From Mesostigma viride (taxonomy: Eukaryota; Streptophyta; Mesostigmatophyceae; Mesostigmatales; Mesostigmataceae): a DNA stretch of 64,000 nucleotides. The DNA lies in NCBI GenBank assembly GCA_009746045.1, contig RPFO01000240.1, positions 1-64,000 on the forward strand. The letters run 5' to 3'. Under the pieces are notes generated by a model, which was not told the DNA's origin, did not search any database, and worked only from the letters and a program-made list of their open reading frames with translations. How positions within the stretch are numbered: position 1 is the first letter of the stretch; every line of letters starts with the position of its first letter. This document shows, one piece after another, positions 11,091 to 23,150 of the stretch. A program made the position numbers and the translations under genes.

Positions 11091-11675
11091 ATGGATCCAG
11101 TGGGTGGAGATATGTCGCCTATACCTACCAATACTACCGCTACTAATAATAATACTACTAATAACAACAACAATACTCGTGGTAACCTACGGGACTCCTT
11201 GGAAACGGTGCACCATCTCACTCCTCAAGGTAATCTGCGTACCTCACCTCCTTCTCCTGTTAATGGTGGTCGCCGTCGTCCCTCACATACCCCACCTACC
11301 TTTGAACAACGTGTCAGATTTAGTGATGACCCCTCTTTTACTCTGAACCAGGCCCCTGCCCCTCCTGCAACCTTGGCTCAACCCTCCAGTAGGTCCTCAC
11401 TAACTAACCATGCTTCTAGGCCTCCTTCCCACCCTGTGTCTTCCATTCCTGCTTATAACACGGGTCGTACCTCTGCCCCTGTTGGCCCTTCTGGTCGCCC
11501 TAGTGCAGTTCCCTTTTACCCCCCTGCTTCTTGGGCTTACCCTGATACGGCCTACGAGGCTGCCCAGGTCCCTACCCGTGTGGCTGATTTAGAAGTTAAC
11601 GGTGATTTCACGACACCATGCCTCTACGATGACAGAAATTATGATCATATTGCCTACTCCTCCCAAAAAGCGTGA
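11091..11675 (+). CDS. Low-complexity Pro/Ser/Thr/Asn-rich ORF
   Basis: 194 codons from an ATG that follows TTAATTAATTAAAC. The N-terminus is Asn/Thr-rich, the middle Pro/Ser/Arg-rich, and only the last 40 residues look globular (SWAYPDTAYEAAQVPTRVAD). There is no recognised domain. The order RGG ORF, viroplasmin-like ORF, low-complexity ORF on one strand would suit the 5' part of a retroelement, but no RT follows before the right arm begins. Confidence 0.35.
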   Translation: MDPVGGDMSPIPTNTTATNNNTTNNNNNTRGNLRDSLETVHHLTPQGNLRTSPPSPVNGGRRRPSHTPPTFEQRVRFSDDPSFTLNQAPAPPATLAQPSSRSSLTNHASRPPSHPVSSIPAYNTGRTSAPVGPSGRPSAVPFYPPASWAYPDTAYEAAQVPTRVADLEVNGDFTTPCLYDDRNYDHIAYSSQKA

Positions 11676-12385
11676 GCAATATAGCAGGTCCCATCTCCTA
11701 TGGGTCCCATCCTGAAACGGTGGCTCCCTTCTAGACCTCGATCCAAAACCTTTCCTCTTCCTTCTTTCGTATCCCTCGATGTAGAAGTGGTCCTTGGGTA
11801 AATCTGACTGTTCTAATCCCCCTCGCCCCCTCTCTTCCCCTCTTTGCTAACCTTCCCAAGTTGGACTGTCAAGTCTACCCCTCAACAGTTTTTCACCTTT
11901 ATTATGTTGCTCTACCCAAACACAGAGCGAAAGCAAAACGAGACGGTGCAGATCTCAATGCATTCACGTATGTATTACTGTAATACGCCATAAGCCATTT
12001 ACACGAACCCGTTTACTCCAGGAATAGAGGAAGGAAACACACTACACTGCCGTGACCCAAGCCTATATGTGTTAATTCATTTAACACACGCCGAGTGCCA
12101 ACACAAGGGGTAGAACGTGCATAAATGGTCACCAACGGTCCAACCTGCTCGGGCCGACCTGGCCCTTGCCTACAATTGCACAGATGCACGCTGGTCCACT
12201 ACATTCTACACGAAGGATAAGGACTACTAATAAAGTACTCGGCGCGACGCCCAAAAGCATCCAATGCACCACAGTACTGCTACGAGGACAACAGTGTCCT
12301 AGTACGAACTACACGTAAACCTATGAACGACCAAGGCAAGGGACCTAATTTACGTCCGTAACTACAACGAATTGTTACGCGACGT

Positions 12386-13200
12386 AACACCACCCACCCA
12401 CCAACCCACCCACCCACCCACCCACCCACCCACCCACCCGCCCGCCCACCCACCCACCCACCCACCCACCCACCCACCCACCCACCACCCACCCACCCAC
12501 CCACCCACCCACCCACCCACCCACCCACCCACCCACCCACCCACCCACCAACCCACCCACCCACCCACCCACCCACCCACCCACCCGCCCGCTCGCCCAC
12601 CCACCCACCCACCCACCCACCCACCCACCCACCCACCCACCCACCCACCCACCCACCCACCCACCCACCCACCCACCCACCCACCCACCCACCCACCCAC
12701 CCACCCACCCACCCACCCACCCACCCGCCCACCCGCCCACCCACCCACCCACCCGCCCGCCCGCCCGCCCACCCACCCGCCCGCCCGCCCGCCCGCCCAA
12801 CCAACCTCCCAACCAACCTCCCAACCAACCTCCCAACCAACCTCCCAACCAACCAACCTCCCAACCAACCAACCAACCAACCGACCAACCAACCAACCAA
12901 CCAACCAACCAACCAACCAACCAACCAACCAACCAACCAACCAACCAACCAACCAACCAACCAACCAACCAACCAACCAACCAACCAACCAACCAACCAA
13001 CCAACCAACCAACCAACCAACCAACCAACCAACCAAGCAAGCAACCAAGCAACCAACCAACCAACCAACCAACCAACCAACCAACCAACCAACCAACCAA
13101 CCAACCAACCAACCAACCAACCAACCAACCAACCAACCAACCAACCAACCAACCAACCAACCAACCAACCAACCAACCAACCAACTAACCAACCAACCAA
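12386..13200 (-). repeat. (ACCC)n / (AACC)n microsatellite, mirror of 8693-9490
   Basis: Same tract in inverse orientation, about 16 bp longer overall and with different variant units (fewer GGTG interruptions). Both arms therefore place their G-rich strand running toward the spacer, on opposite strands. Confidence 0.97.
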
Positions 13201-14428
13201 GCACCCCGGGCGGGCGTGGTGGCTACTGGATGCTGATATGGCGGCTTGGGCCTGGCATAAAATTGATTAAACTGGGAGGATATCTTGCCAATATCTACCA
13301 TTTAGTTGAGAGAATTGTTGGTTGTACTAGCTGCCCCTGCCATGTTGGTCGGTATGCATGCATAACGATTGGTTCCTCGTGAAGGTTGACCAACTGCAAA
13401 TGTTGTACTTGTTTGATTTTTTTATGAATGTTGCCAACTGCCTTCCTTTCCAGGATCAAGGTGGAAGGCATGACTACTTGCAATGCGACTGGCCACGTCC
13501 AGTGGGAAACGAAGGCAAAGAAGAGTCGCCATGACTAAGCTTTGCTCTAGCTTCAGCGTGGACGGGAAGCACGCCAGACAGGTCCCCTAGGGTAGAGTTG
13601 TTGTCGATGGATGTTTGTAGATAGATGTTGTAGATAGAGTAGACCGGTAGGACTGTTTGCGCCCATCCATCCATCCATCCATCGGGGTTAATGCTCCGTG
13701 ACGGGAGCACGAGTCTAATTAATTAATTAATTAATTCATTCATTCATTCATTCATTCAGCGTGGACAACGGCCCTAGCTTCGAGGAATTAATTAAATCAC
13801 CTCAGAGGGGGCAATACAACCCCCCACATGACAACGCGCATATACGACAACCCAGATCAAATACATTTAATTGCCTCATGCCCTCACCTGTTAATTATAT
13901 TATTCATCATGCATCGCGTGACGCAATTACGTGTAAATGAATGAATCAAGTGATTAATGATTCATGCATCATTACTTCTAGTCATTATGGGGGCCCCTCC
14001 CACTGAGGACTTATGTGTCACGTGCCTATTCATTAATTAATGAATGAATTATGGGGGCAAATTCACGAACGTTGTCTCGATTAACCCCAAGAAATAGATT
14101 AATTAGCAACAATTATATGCAAACGGACCTCCGAGGAAATGGAATATGGACCACAAATAACTTAGCTCATCATTAGGTGTACTTTGGATGTACAAAAATC
14201 TAGTGTCTAGTATTTACAAGTGGCTAAGATAGAGAAATCCCATAACGGGCTAGGTTCAATTATACGCAACTAAGGCAATCGCGCCACTTTTACAAGTTGC
14301 CCGCCACCATGTATGCCAGCATGCCCATTACCACCACGCACAAATCATGGAAGGCGGTGGAGGTGCACATTGCAAGTCATCCTCCTATCCTTCTACTAAA
14401 TATGGGGCAAAGAAATGGAATTCTAAAG
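13201..14428. other. Non-coding DNA, mirror of 7465-8692
   Basis: Reverse-complement copy of the AT-rich stretch of the left arm, with the same (AATT)n and (CATC)n tracts. No gene seen. Confidence 0.7.
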
Positions 14429-14779
14429 CTAGCATCCATCCTCCCCTATGGTACCATGTTCTCGCACCGTAGCACGTTGAGCCTCATCTTCGTCGTGCTC
14501 GGCCGTTCCATGCGCATCATCCGACAGGTCATAGTCATCGTATTCCTTGGGCACACCCGCCAACTTGGCCCTGAGCACAGCTTCCGCGTATTGTGGCACG
14601 GATTGGTGTCCCTTGGCAGCAAAATCATACCCCATCGTGGCACCCTTGCGAAGAACAGCTTGTACTTGTGGATCATCGAGCAGTTCCTCCATGCCATCGT
14701 AATAGAGGTACATGCGTTGTCCGCGTTGCATTACCTGCGCACAACCACGAAAATGCAGGTAAAGAGCCACTCCTGGCAA
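14429..14779 (-). CDS. Hypothetical protein or terminal exon, right-arm copy
   Basis: Reverse-complement duplicate of 7114-7464 with the same translation, including the LYYDGMEELLDDP segment and the acidic tail. The putative splice acceptor lies at about 14734-14741. The caution given for the left copy applies: I do not recognise it, and the upstream exons of any real gene are not visible here. Confidence 0.4.
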   Translation of the reverse strand: MPGVALYLHFRGCAQVMQRGQRMYLYYDGMEELLDDPQVQAVLRKGATMGYDFAAKGHQSVPQYAEAVLRAKLAGVPKEYDDYDLSDDAHGTAEHDEDEAQRATVREHGTIGEDGC

Positions 14780-15011
14780 TCTACATGAGAAAAGAGGACA
14801 CTAGGCATTATGCGTGTGTGGGTGTGGTGGGGCCCGGCTGGCATGCGTGGATGGGTGGGTTGGGGGGCTGGCATGCGTGTGTGGGTGTGGTGGATGCGTG
14901 GCATGCGTGGATGAATAATACAAATTGCATAAATAAATCCCTCCATGCACAAACCCTGAGAATGGGCCCGGTACTTGTTGCTTAATATGAACATTGAATT
15001 GGAGTCAGCAT

Positions 15012-15655
15012 GGCTCCTGGCATATATAACCCACCTTAGATGGTGGGCCTGCAAGCCCCCACTTACACTACATGATGCCCTAGTGTGGTTGAACATTGCC
15101 TCCAATTTGTAGCCCATTCTGAGCTCATTTGGATATATTAGTGGCATACACCACCCCTAATGTGGGTGTACGTGCTAAGGCGCACAAGGGACCTTGGTAG
15201 CCCCTGGCATATATAACCCACCTTAGATGGTGGGCCTGCAAGCCCTCACTTACACTACATGATGGCCTAGTGTGGGTGAACATTGCGTCCAATTTGTAGC
15301 CCATTCTGAGCTCATTTGGATATATTAGTGGCATACACCACCCCTAATGTGGGTGTACGTGCCAAGGCGCACAAGGGACCTTGGTAGCCCCTGGCATATA
15401 TAACCCACCCTAGATGGTGGGCCTGCAAGCCCTCACTTACACTACATGATGGCCTAGTGTGGGTGAACATTGCCTCCAAGTTGTAGCCCATTCTGAGCTC
15501 ATTTGGATATATTAGTGGCATACACCACCCCTAATGTGGGTGTACGTGCTAAGGCGCACAAGGGACCTTGGTAGCCCCTGGCATATATAACCCACCCTAG
15601 ATGGTGGGCCTGCAAGCCCCCACTTACACTACATGATGGCCTAGTGCATGTGGTT
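15012..15655. repeat. 187 bp satellite, right-arm copy
   Basis: Inverse of 6238-6885. It ends in TGGTT (optionally TGGTTGA) immediately before the X 5' LTR, which forms the left target-site duplication of X. Confidence 0.95.
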
Positions 15656-16117
15656 GAGTTAGATGAGATGCTTAGGCTGACACACGGATTTCCGGCCTGC
15701 GCGCCGCGTATTGCCTACCGCGGCTGAGCGGGACACCTCAGTACTGTACGGAAGGGCGTACGGTACTGAGGCGTCAGGTGGACTGACGTGCAGTTAGTGC
15801 CAGACTGTTCCTAGGTGCTAGCTCGACCCGCCAGGTCCGGTGTAGCCGGGCCTGACGGGCCGAGTCTTAGCTGGTTGCTAGTGACGTGGTCGCATGGCAT
15901 TGCAGTGTCCAGTTGTCCACTGGCAGGTGCTGCAGTGAGCACCGCCATAGGCATATAGGCGTAGCACGTACTGGGGAGTGCCGCAGCACCCGAGTTTGCC
16001 CAGACGTTCCATTCTGAGCCCTCAAGCTTACACTACTCTCATTGTATTATTGCTAATACAACCATCCTTCCATTTCAGCTTTCGGCAATTGTCCATCGTC
16101 GTGAGACTCGTTCCAAC
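15656..16117 (+). repeat. Element X 5' LTR
   Basis: Starts GAGTTAGATG and ends TTCCAAC. It contains an internal inverted pair, CCTCAGTACTGTACGG and CGTACGGTACTGAGGCG (15735-15772), and another, CCCGCCAGGTCCGG with CCGGGCCTGACGGGC (15825-15860). These give this LTR stable potential hairpins. Confidence 0.9.
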
Positions 16118-16118
16118 T

Positions 16119-16131
16119 TGGACTGAAAAGC
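16119..16131 (+). promoter_or_regulatory. Probable primer binding site of element X
   Basis: TGGACTGAAAAGC starts 1-2 bases after the LTR. It begins with the usual TGG that pairs with the CCA end of a tRNA. The rest does not match the initiator-tRNA site common in plants, so a different tRNA is likely; I cannot name it. Confidence 0.5.
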
Positions 16132-16159
16132 TTTTTTATTTTTTCGAAAAACAAAAAAT

Positions 16160-18518
16160 ATGGCTTCCAACAACGTCAAGGACAACAACAACAAGGGGAA
16201 GGCGCCTGCCAGGCGCACATCCCCCGACTCTCGCCGGAGGGCACGCCCTCCGCCAACGATGCAGCGAGGGTGACGCCTAGCGTCACCTTCCGCACGGTGG
16301 TCGCCGACCACCCCAGGCGTCGGACCCCGCAGGTGGGGCCCGGCGCCCGGGGGATGGCGAGCGGACGCCCGTTTGCCACTGGCGGCTCGTCCGCCCTGGC
16401 ACCCGGGGGGCAGGTCCCCCGGGCACGTAATTCCCCCATCGCAGGTGATGGGGGTCGTGAACGAAGCGACTCCTCGGAAGAGGACGGGGAGGTGCAGCCT
16501 GCGAGGCCACGGCCTTCGCTTGAGATTTCTTCACAGACGCCTGCGACGTCTGGTAATCTTTCGGTCACTGGGCTGACAGATGGCCATACTGGACATCGAC
16601 CGGTATGGTGCGCATGTTCCGCCGCCTGTCGAGTTCGGGCGCTTACCGCATCTTCTCCCCATCGGGGAAGATGACATCCCAGCGTTCATCTCGGTGAACG
16701 GCTGGATCATTCGTCAGCGTTTTCAGTTGACCGCCGATGAGCCAACGCATGCGATGGATGTTCATCGGACGCACACGCTGCTCGAGAGTCGACTGCGGAT
16801 GCAGTTCCACCTGATCCAGGTGGCAGTTTGGATGTGGTGTTTCGCCAATCGGCCGAGGCGCAATCCAGGCACTGTGGATCAGTGGGCGTCCAGGCAGCGT
16901 CAGAAAGAGGCGCTGCGCGTGGTCGCCAAGCAGGAGATCACGCTGACACCGTTGCCGGCGTGGCCACAAGTCACGCCAGTTGGCTGGGAAGCTGACAGGC
17001 GCGAGGCGGCTGCGATGCCGCCTGCGACGGAGCGCGGGGCGGCAGTCGCCCCTACCACGCCCATGGGTGGTGTAACCACCCAGGACCCTCTGGCAGGGCA
17101 GAGGGTCCAGCCTCAGCAGCGGGCTCCCCCGCCCAGCGTGGGGGGCCAGGTGGCTGAGGAGGCCACCGGGGTTGCAGGGACCCCGGCGGCGACGCCAGCT
17201 CCCGGGGTCGCAGGGACCCCGGCAGCGACGCCGGCGCCTCCGGCGCAGGCGGGGGAGGCAACTCCCATGGAGGATGTCACTGGCACCTCCAGCGGCTCTG
17301 GGGGGCAGGCCCCCTCCAGCCGCACCAAGGACAAGGCCCTGGCAGGGCCGGAGGGGCCTCAGGGTCCCACCTTGGCAGGGCAGCAGCCGGCACGGCTGGA
17401 CGGCGATCTGGAAGGTCGGGACTTCATCACCCTGGGTGATGAGCCTGTGTGGCGGGCCATACAGGCTGCCACAGCCTCCTTCCGTGGGCTGGCCGACAGG
17501 AGCCAGCAGATGCACGTCGCGGAGGCGGGCAGCCTGGTGTGTGCGATTATCACGCACATCCTGGGCTTGCCCAACCTCCACGCGGACACACGCAGGGTGT
17601 GTGACGACTTGCTGCCTGCCCTGCAGGCCCTCCTCTCAGGAAGGAGGGTGCAGGGTAACAGGGTTCGCCTGGTGCGACTCCTGGAGCTCCTGCACAATGC
17701 CATCCTGAAAGGGGCGGGTAGGTGGTTGCCTACCTGGCTGCATCATGATTTTACTAACCCTACTGACGATGACGTGTCACTCTCTCCCACCTTCCATGAT
17801 TGGGAGGAGGCCCGCAGCAGGAGGCGGGAAGTCACACATACTCACACCCCCACCCAGTCCACCCCTATGTTGCCTACCCATCCTACACAGCCCATGCTTG
17901 CCCCTCCTGCTCAGTTCACTCAAGTAGCACCTCCCTCTCAGCATGTTGCTCCTGTGAATGCTGCAGCAGCAACTCCATCTTCTCCCTCTCCCCCTGCATC
18001 CCCCTCTGGACAGGTGGCCCACATACAATGAAAACCGTCCTGTGGATAGGATCAATGTCAGGGGGTTGCCTGAGGGGCATACTAGGGAGCAGGGGAATCA
18101 TGTACTTCTCTCTCTCCAGCTGGCTAGGGAGGAACTGAATATCAAGAACTGGTTTGGATCCCTCATGCAGGGGGATTTTTACCATCAGTCCTCCTCTCAG
18201 ATTCAGAATCTCATCCTTGTCTTCCAGCGTAGATATCCCAGGTGTCAGGACACGCAGGCTAGGGCAGTCTGGGAGGCATTCATGAAGGAGCTAACTGACC
18301 TCCTCTCCACCCCCTCATCTGTGGACATGTATGGGGCATTCAGGTGGGTAGAGGAATACAGGGTTACCTCACTAGACTACGTGGCTGAGACCAAGAAATA
18401 TGAGCTAGCCATCATCAAAGCACGTCCTGATGTCCAGCAGCTAGATCACAAGTTCTTGCTGCATTCCTTCCTGGAGAAACTCAAACTTGACAAAAACACT
18501 CACGCTATGCTTGTATAA
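16160..18518 (+). pseudogene. Element X gag, split across frames
   Basis: Translation can start at the ATG at 16160 (MASNNVKDNNNKGK), but that frame stops at 16273. A shifted frame runs 16270-16674. The main gag frame, 16580-18031, begins MAILDIDRYG, has an Ala/Pro/Thr-rich centre and a helical C-terminal part. A third frame, 17958-18518, continues with helices (ELNIKNWFGSLMQGDFYHQ, KELTDLLSTPSSVDMYGAF) typical in style of retroelement capsid. Reading therefore needs at least three frame changes, in GC-rich or C-rich runs. Decay is the simplest cause. Programmed shifts at every step are unlikely, although one could be real. No named gag family is recognised. Confidence 0.65.
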
Positions 18519-18523
18519 CAGGA

Positions 18524-18856
18524 ATGGCAAAGTACTGGGAGGACATGAAGGAGGCTTTGGATTATATCAAGCTGGCCCTGGCACCCCTTAGTCAGGGGGC
18601 CATGGGTACCTCTGTAAAGAGGGTCAGGGGGGAGGGGCAGGAGGAGGAGGATAGGGAGAGGGAAGACAGGAGCAAGAGGCCTGTCACCATGGCAGAGGTG
18701 AAGTCCCTGCTGGGACAGATGTTTAAAGGCAAGGGCAAGGGCAAGGGCAAGGGCAAGGGCAAGGGCAAGGGCAAGGGCAAGGGCAGGGGCTGGGGCAAGG
18801 GCAAGGGTAAGGGGCAGTCTCCCTCCAAGGGGGGCAGCTCCAGCAACAACAACAGC

Positions 18857-18928
<72 letters not shown>

Positions 18929-20128
18929 AACAACAGCAACAACAACAACAAGCAGGACAAGGAGGACAAGGCTTCTCAGCGGTGCACCCGCTGTGGCATG
19001 AGGTACCACTCGCGGCCCAAATGCCGCAAGAACGTGGACGAGCTGCAGCACTTGGACGTCCTGTGCCACAAGTGCCACGGGCCGCCCCACGGTGACCCCA
19101 AGGACTGCAAGCGGCCTCCTTACGGCAAGAAGTGTGAGTCTCCCTCTCATGCTGGCTTGAGTGTGCCTGCTTCACCTCTTTCATCTGCATGCCCCACTGT
19201 CAGAGCAGTGAGCAGTTCTGGAAAGGTGCTACAGCTGGTTTCAGAAGATTACGTCTCTAAACCAACCTTCACATCTATGGTTCCCAAGGTGTGCAGAGTG
19301 TCCCCATCAGAGGATGCTCATATCAGTATACAGGAGCTTGCTTTGCAGTTGCATTTCCTTTGTGGGCATGAAGTGAGTGCAGAGGTGGTGGCAGCAGCAA
19401 TAGGGGGGGCAGCACTCAGACGTGCATGCCAGGTGGTCAGATCCCACTGCCAGCATTGTCAGTTCAATGCACCCAAACCCCCTAAGTGGCATGTAGCTAC
19501 CCCACCTAAGTGCAAGGGCAGGGTGGTAGGAGATGTCTTTCATATCAAAGGACAATCTTACTTGGCACTTAAAGATGCATGGTCAAGGTACACAACCATT
19601 GAACCATTACCTGGAATGGACAAGACACAGTTGCTCAGGGCTCTCTTGATTGCTCAGTCCAGGTACTACCCTGTGGAGGCATTGTTACTGGATCAGCAGT
19701 TCACGTGTCTTGCCAATGAACCAGGGTGTGAGGCTATTGATCTGGCTGGGCTAGAAGATCATGAGAGGCAAGGCATTATTGAAAGGGCCATCAGGTCCAT
19801 AAAAACCCTTGTAGCCAAGGAAGATGGTAATCTGCTGGCTGACAGTGGGTCATATGCTGACAGAGCTCTGTGGTCAACCAGGTTGTGCCAAGTCCTCGAC
19901 AGGAGGCCACTCATGAAAACCCCACAAGGGGTGATCATTACACCAGATGGATTGCATGCAGGCATTTATCCACCTGAGGTACTAGCCCTATACAACGCAC
20001 AGCGAGCACATACAGCTAGCAGGTTAGCTGTCAAGGATGCAAAGCATCCACGTCCCACCTTCAGAGAAGGGGATCAGGTCCTATTCTACAAGGAGTCGGG
20101 ACTAGGCAAGGTGGGTACCTGGCATGGG
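18524..20128 (+). CDS. Element X nucleocapsid and integrase (continues at 30779)
   Basis: The frame opens about 18524 and runs into the Ty3 insertion. It contains a (Gly-Lys)n tract (18730-18785), a poly-Asn tract interrupted by Ser (18844-18950), and two Zn knuckles: CTRCGMRYHSRPKC is a perfect CX2CX4HX4C, and CHKCHGPPHGDPKDC is a variant. The integrase has an HHCC-type start (LHFLCGH and HCQHC, about 19345-19460), first Asp in GDVFHIKG (about 19532), second in LLLDQQFT (about 19690), and Glu in the HERQGIIERAIRSIK helix (about 19765-19805). A small C-terminal domain (GDQVLFYKESGLGKVG) continues after the insertion as 30779-30964. The visible open frame runs on past 20128 only by chance reading of the Ty3 repeat. 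Confidence 0.8.
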
Positions 20129-21266
20129 TGTCACGGACGCGCGCTATGTCATCCGGGCGCCCACTATGCACAAGACCGGTGACGTGCGCAAGGAATTTGT
20201 CTTCTACGCATTTTCGACAAAGGCTAGTGACCGGGGGGGGACACTAGCACTTGCAGCATAAGAGCGGACGAAAGTGTACGTGCACGCGCGCCGGGCCAGG
20301 CACAGCTGGGCGCGCAGCACTGACTTGAGCGGACGGCAGCACAAGTGTGCAGCGGCGAGAGGATCATACGCGTGTTAGTGGACAGCTGGAGCTGAAGCTG
20401 GACTGCTGGACTTCAACAGCGCCGAGGCTATTGACAGGCCAGGTGTCTTTGTGGTGTAGAATAGCGGGTCAACGTTATGAGGACTGGACAGAAAATGGAA
20501 AAGGACAATTTGCGGTGCGGAGCCAGATCGCTGGAATGAATGCGAAATCGCTGGCAGCCCTAAAAAGGGATTTCTTCTAGAAAGGAACGATTAGACGCAA
20601 TGTTTGCTGGGCCACTCACACGCAAGGTGTGAGCGTGCAGATTGTCTGAAGGATATTATGCTTCGACCTTGCTGGACGTGACTCAATGTCGGACATTCCC
20701 AGGGACAGAAATGCCGGAGCCTCTAGGAGATGAGATCGGCAACAGGGTAGCAATTTAGATTTGTCGGGATGCCTTCCTGCTTTTGTTGGCATGTGTGGTA
20801 GAAAGCCAGGACGGCAACTGGAATGCGGTTTCTATTCGCATGGTTCAGGCAGCAAGATAGTTTTGGCATTCCTGGCTGGACTGACAAGTGTGGCGTGTGT
20901 CATGCGTGTGGCATGACGAATGGTTTGGTTCATAGTCGAAGAGGACTCTCACGCAGCGTGTAGTCTCTTCGAGTCTCTCGTTAGTGGCCTTCGTGTTTCT
21001 CCCTTTCCTTGGGAGCAAGGCCGGTAGCATGTCATGGAGCGCTGCCTAACTGCGGGCTCGTGAGCATGGAGTGCATCGATATTGAGACTATCAACGTGTT
21101 GTAATTGTATTAACTTTCTCAATAAATTCCGCATGTGCGGCTTCATCATCAGACTGTGCAAAGTGTGTGTTTTGAAAGCATTATTCTATAGCAGGGGAGG
21201 CAATAAGGTGGTTATCAGGCACGAGGGACAGTTCCTTGTCCTCGGCTGAGAGCCCTCCTTTCGTTA
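20129..21266 (+). repeat. Ty3 L repeat, first copy
   Basis: 1138 bp from TGTCACGG to TTTCGTTA. It lies directly after X sequence CATGGG and is followed by the gag leader (CTCGAAGAGACTAC), not by an A unit. No standard TGG-type primer site follows; CTCGAAGAGACTACCCGG and nearby TTCGAAG could fold back, so self-priming is possible. Confidence 0.88.
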
Positions 21267-21478
21267 CTCGAAGAGACTACCCGGTAGTCTGCTTCCTTCT
21301 GTTCGAAGCCAAGACGTTGGCTTTAGTGTTTATCAACCATCAGCAGTACAGGGAACGGCCTGGCTGACAGTTTGTAAAGGAAGTGTCTTGAGACAGATTT
21401 TAAAGCCTTTGGTTGTTGCTTCTTCTCAGCGAAACCTAGGCTTGTTGGTTCTTGTTTTGCCCATCGGTCAGCTGGTGC

Positions 21479-23150
21479 ATGCCACTGACGCGAGCGCAGA
21501 CTCGAGCCATGGCGGATGCAAATAGAGCAGATGCCGACACGTCCGCTCCGGGGTCGAATGGCGGGATTCCTCCCGCCGTACCCGCAGTGGGTGAGAGTCG
21601 CGACCAAGAAGCGCCGCTGAGTATGGTGGCGCTGTTCGCGCAGATGCAAGCGCAGATGCAGCAACAGTCGCAACAGTTGCAGCAGCAATTGGCGCTGCAG
21701 ATGCGGGAAGTGACCGACAGATTGGTGGCCGTAGAGGGTCGTCATCTGCAGTCCACACCATGGGACGGGCAGGCATCGATGCCGGGCCCCAGTGGTGTTG
21801 CCGCGGAGCCGAGGGAGCGGGACCAGCCGCCAACCTCAGGTAATGCGGCGGGAAGGGCTTCGATGGAACCGGGGGTTTTGGCTGGGTCGCTAACCCAACA
21901 CGACTTGCTTGGTGAGGCGGATGGTCAGCCACGGGGCGAGTATACGCTGGCGCCCAGGCGCCTGCCTTTCGATCAAGCGCGAGACGGATTGCACGAGGAG
22001 AACGGGGCAGGGCTGGCGCGCGCGATGGACCCACACAGGGGTGCACCAGGACGCATGCTGCCAGGCGGGGCCTCAATTCCGTTTGGGCGAGGCGGTGGGG
22101 CGCTGACCGGCGGGTCGACTGCACGGTGGTCAAGTGTGCCAATCGGGCGCATTCCGCCCATGGAGGACATAACCACGCCGCTGGCTTTCCGAGTACGGGA
22201 GGCAGCACGACCAAGCACGCTGGCGCAGGGACGCGCAGCTCAGCGACCGCCGGAGGATGCCGATGGGGTGCAGTACCCGCAAAGGGTGCGCCTCATACCG
22301 GAAGGCGCGAAGATGCCCACCCTACCACGGGTGGACATGCGCGAGAAGTTCTCCACAACCGGCAATCTGGCCACGCTGGCGCAGGCCTACAACGCGTACA
22401 AGTCATGGATTGATCTGCAATACATGACTACGCAAGGCGCTGTAATGCATGAGTTTGTGATGAACAACATGCATTTTTTCTTTCACGGCCTTACGCTGAG
22501 GCGAGTGGCTAGGCTGGTGGAGCAGTGGAGAGAGGTCTCGCTGTACACGCGTCACACGGACGTGTGGTTCGGCTTCGACGGGCGTGGCCAGCCCGACTAT
22601 GACAACATCATGTATGGTGTCGACCCTGCCGAGGAACTGTGGGGCCTCCTTCGCCAGGAATACCCGGTGGAGACCATCAAGGCAGAGCGTGAGTGGCGCA
22701 GTTTCAAGATAGCCGAGGGTGAAACCCCGGAGCAATCTTACGAGCGCCTCATGGAGTTCGCCGGCGAAGTGGAGGACTGGTCCGAAAAGCTGGCGTGTCA
22801 GAAATGGCTGCAAGCGCTAGGCTCCAAGGAGATGGAGCTGCCCACGCCGCCCAACGGCCAGCCGTGGCGATTGCGGTCACTGTGCATTGAGGTCAGGGCC
22901 ATGATGCGACGACACGCGCAAGGCCGGATCTCGGTAAGCACGGTGGTGGCCGAGCTGCAGGCCAAGGTCGACGCGCTGACCAAGGCCAAGTCGGGTGAGT
23001 CGTCTGCCACAAGACAAGCGCGCCCGCAAGGCGGCCACGGTGCTAGCAGGAACCAAGGGGGGTCTCGCAACGCCTCATCGCATGATGCAACCCAGGGTAA
23101 CGCCGCTGGCGGCAACAAAGACGCTGCCGCCCCGACGCGAGCTGGGGGGG
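21479..23150 (+). CDS. Ty3 gag (capsid) protein
   Basis: Gag frame starting at the ATG at 21479 (alternative ATG at 21509 in the strong context GAGCCATGG). The N-terminus is Gln-rich and coiled (FAQMQAQMQQQSQQLQQQL). A long linker is rich in Gly, Pro and Arg. The capsid-like domain includes TLAQAYNAYKSWIDLQYMTT and the region AEREWRSFKIAEGETPEQSY followed by LMEFAGEVEDW, the usual Ty3 gag pattern. After 23150 this frame becomes meaningless, while the -1 frame encodes the zinc knuckle. The frame must therefore change at the run of seven G (23144-23150), by programmed -1 shift or by an indel. The formal stop of this frame is at 23285-23287. Confidence 0.8.

Larger units (their letters stand above)
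9941..11936. other. Unique spacer at the centre of the inverted duplication
   Basis: 1996 bp lying between the arms and found only once in the window. It holds three plus-strand open frames. Stretches 10189-10571 and 11676-11936 contain no gene that I can support. The first has a short direct repeat (AGCTCCTTCGCTTT at about 10262 and 10282). Confidence 0.85.
11937..21900. repeat. Right arm of the inverted duplication
   Basis: Counterpart of 1-9940 in reverse complement. This arm keeps the better reading frames and runs on into the intact Ty3 element, so I treat it as the reference copy. The outer limit of near-identity is about 20890; beyond that the left partner is indel-rich. Confidence 0.93.
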
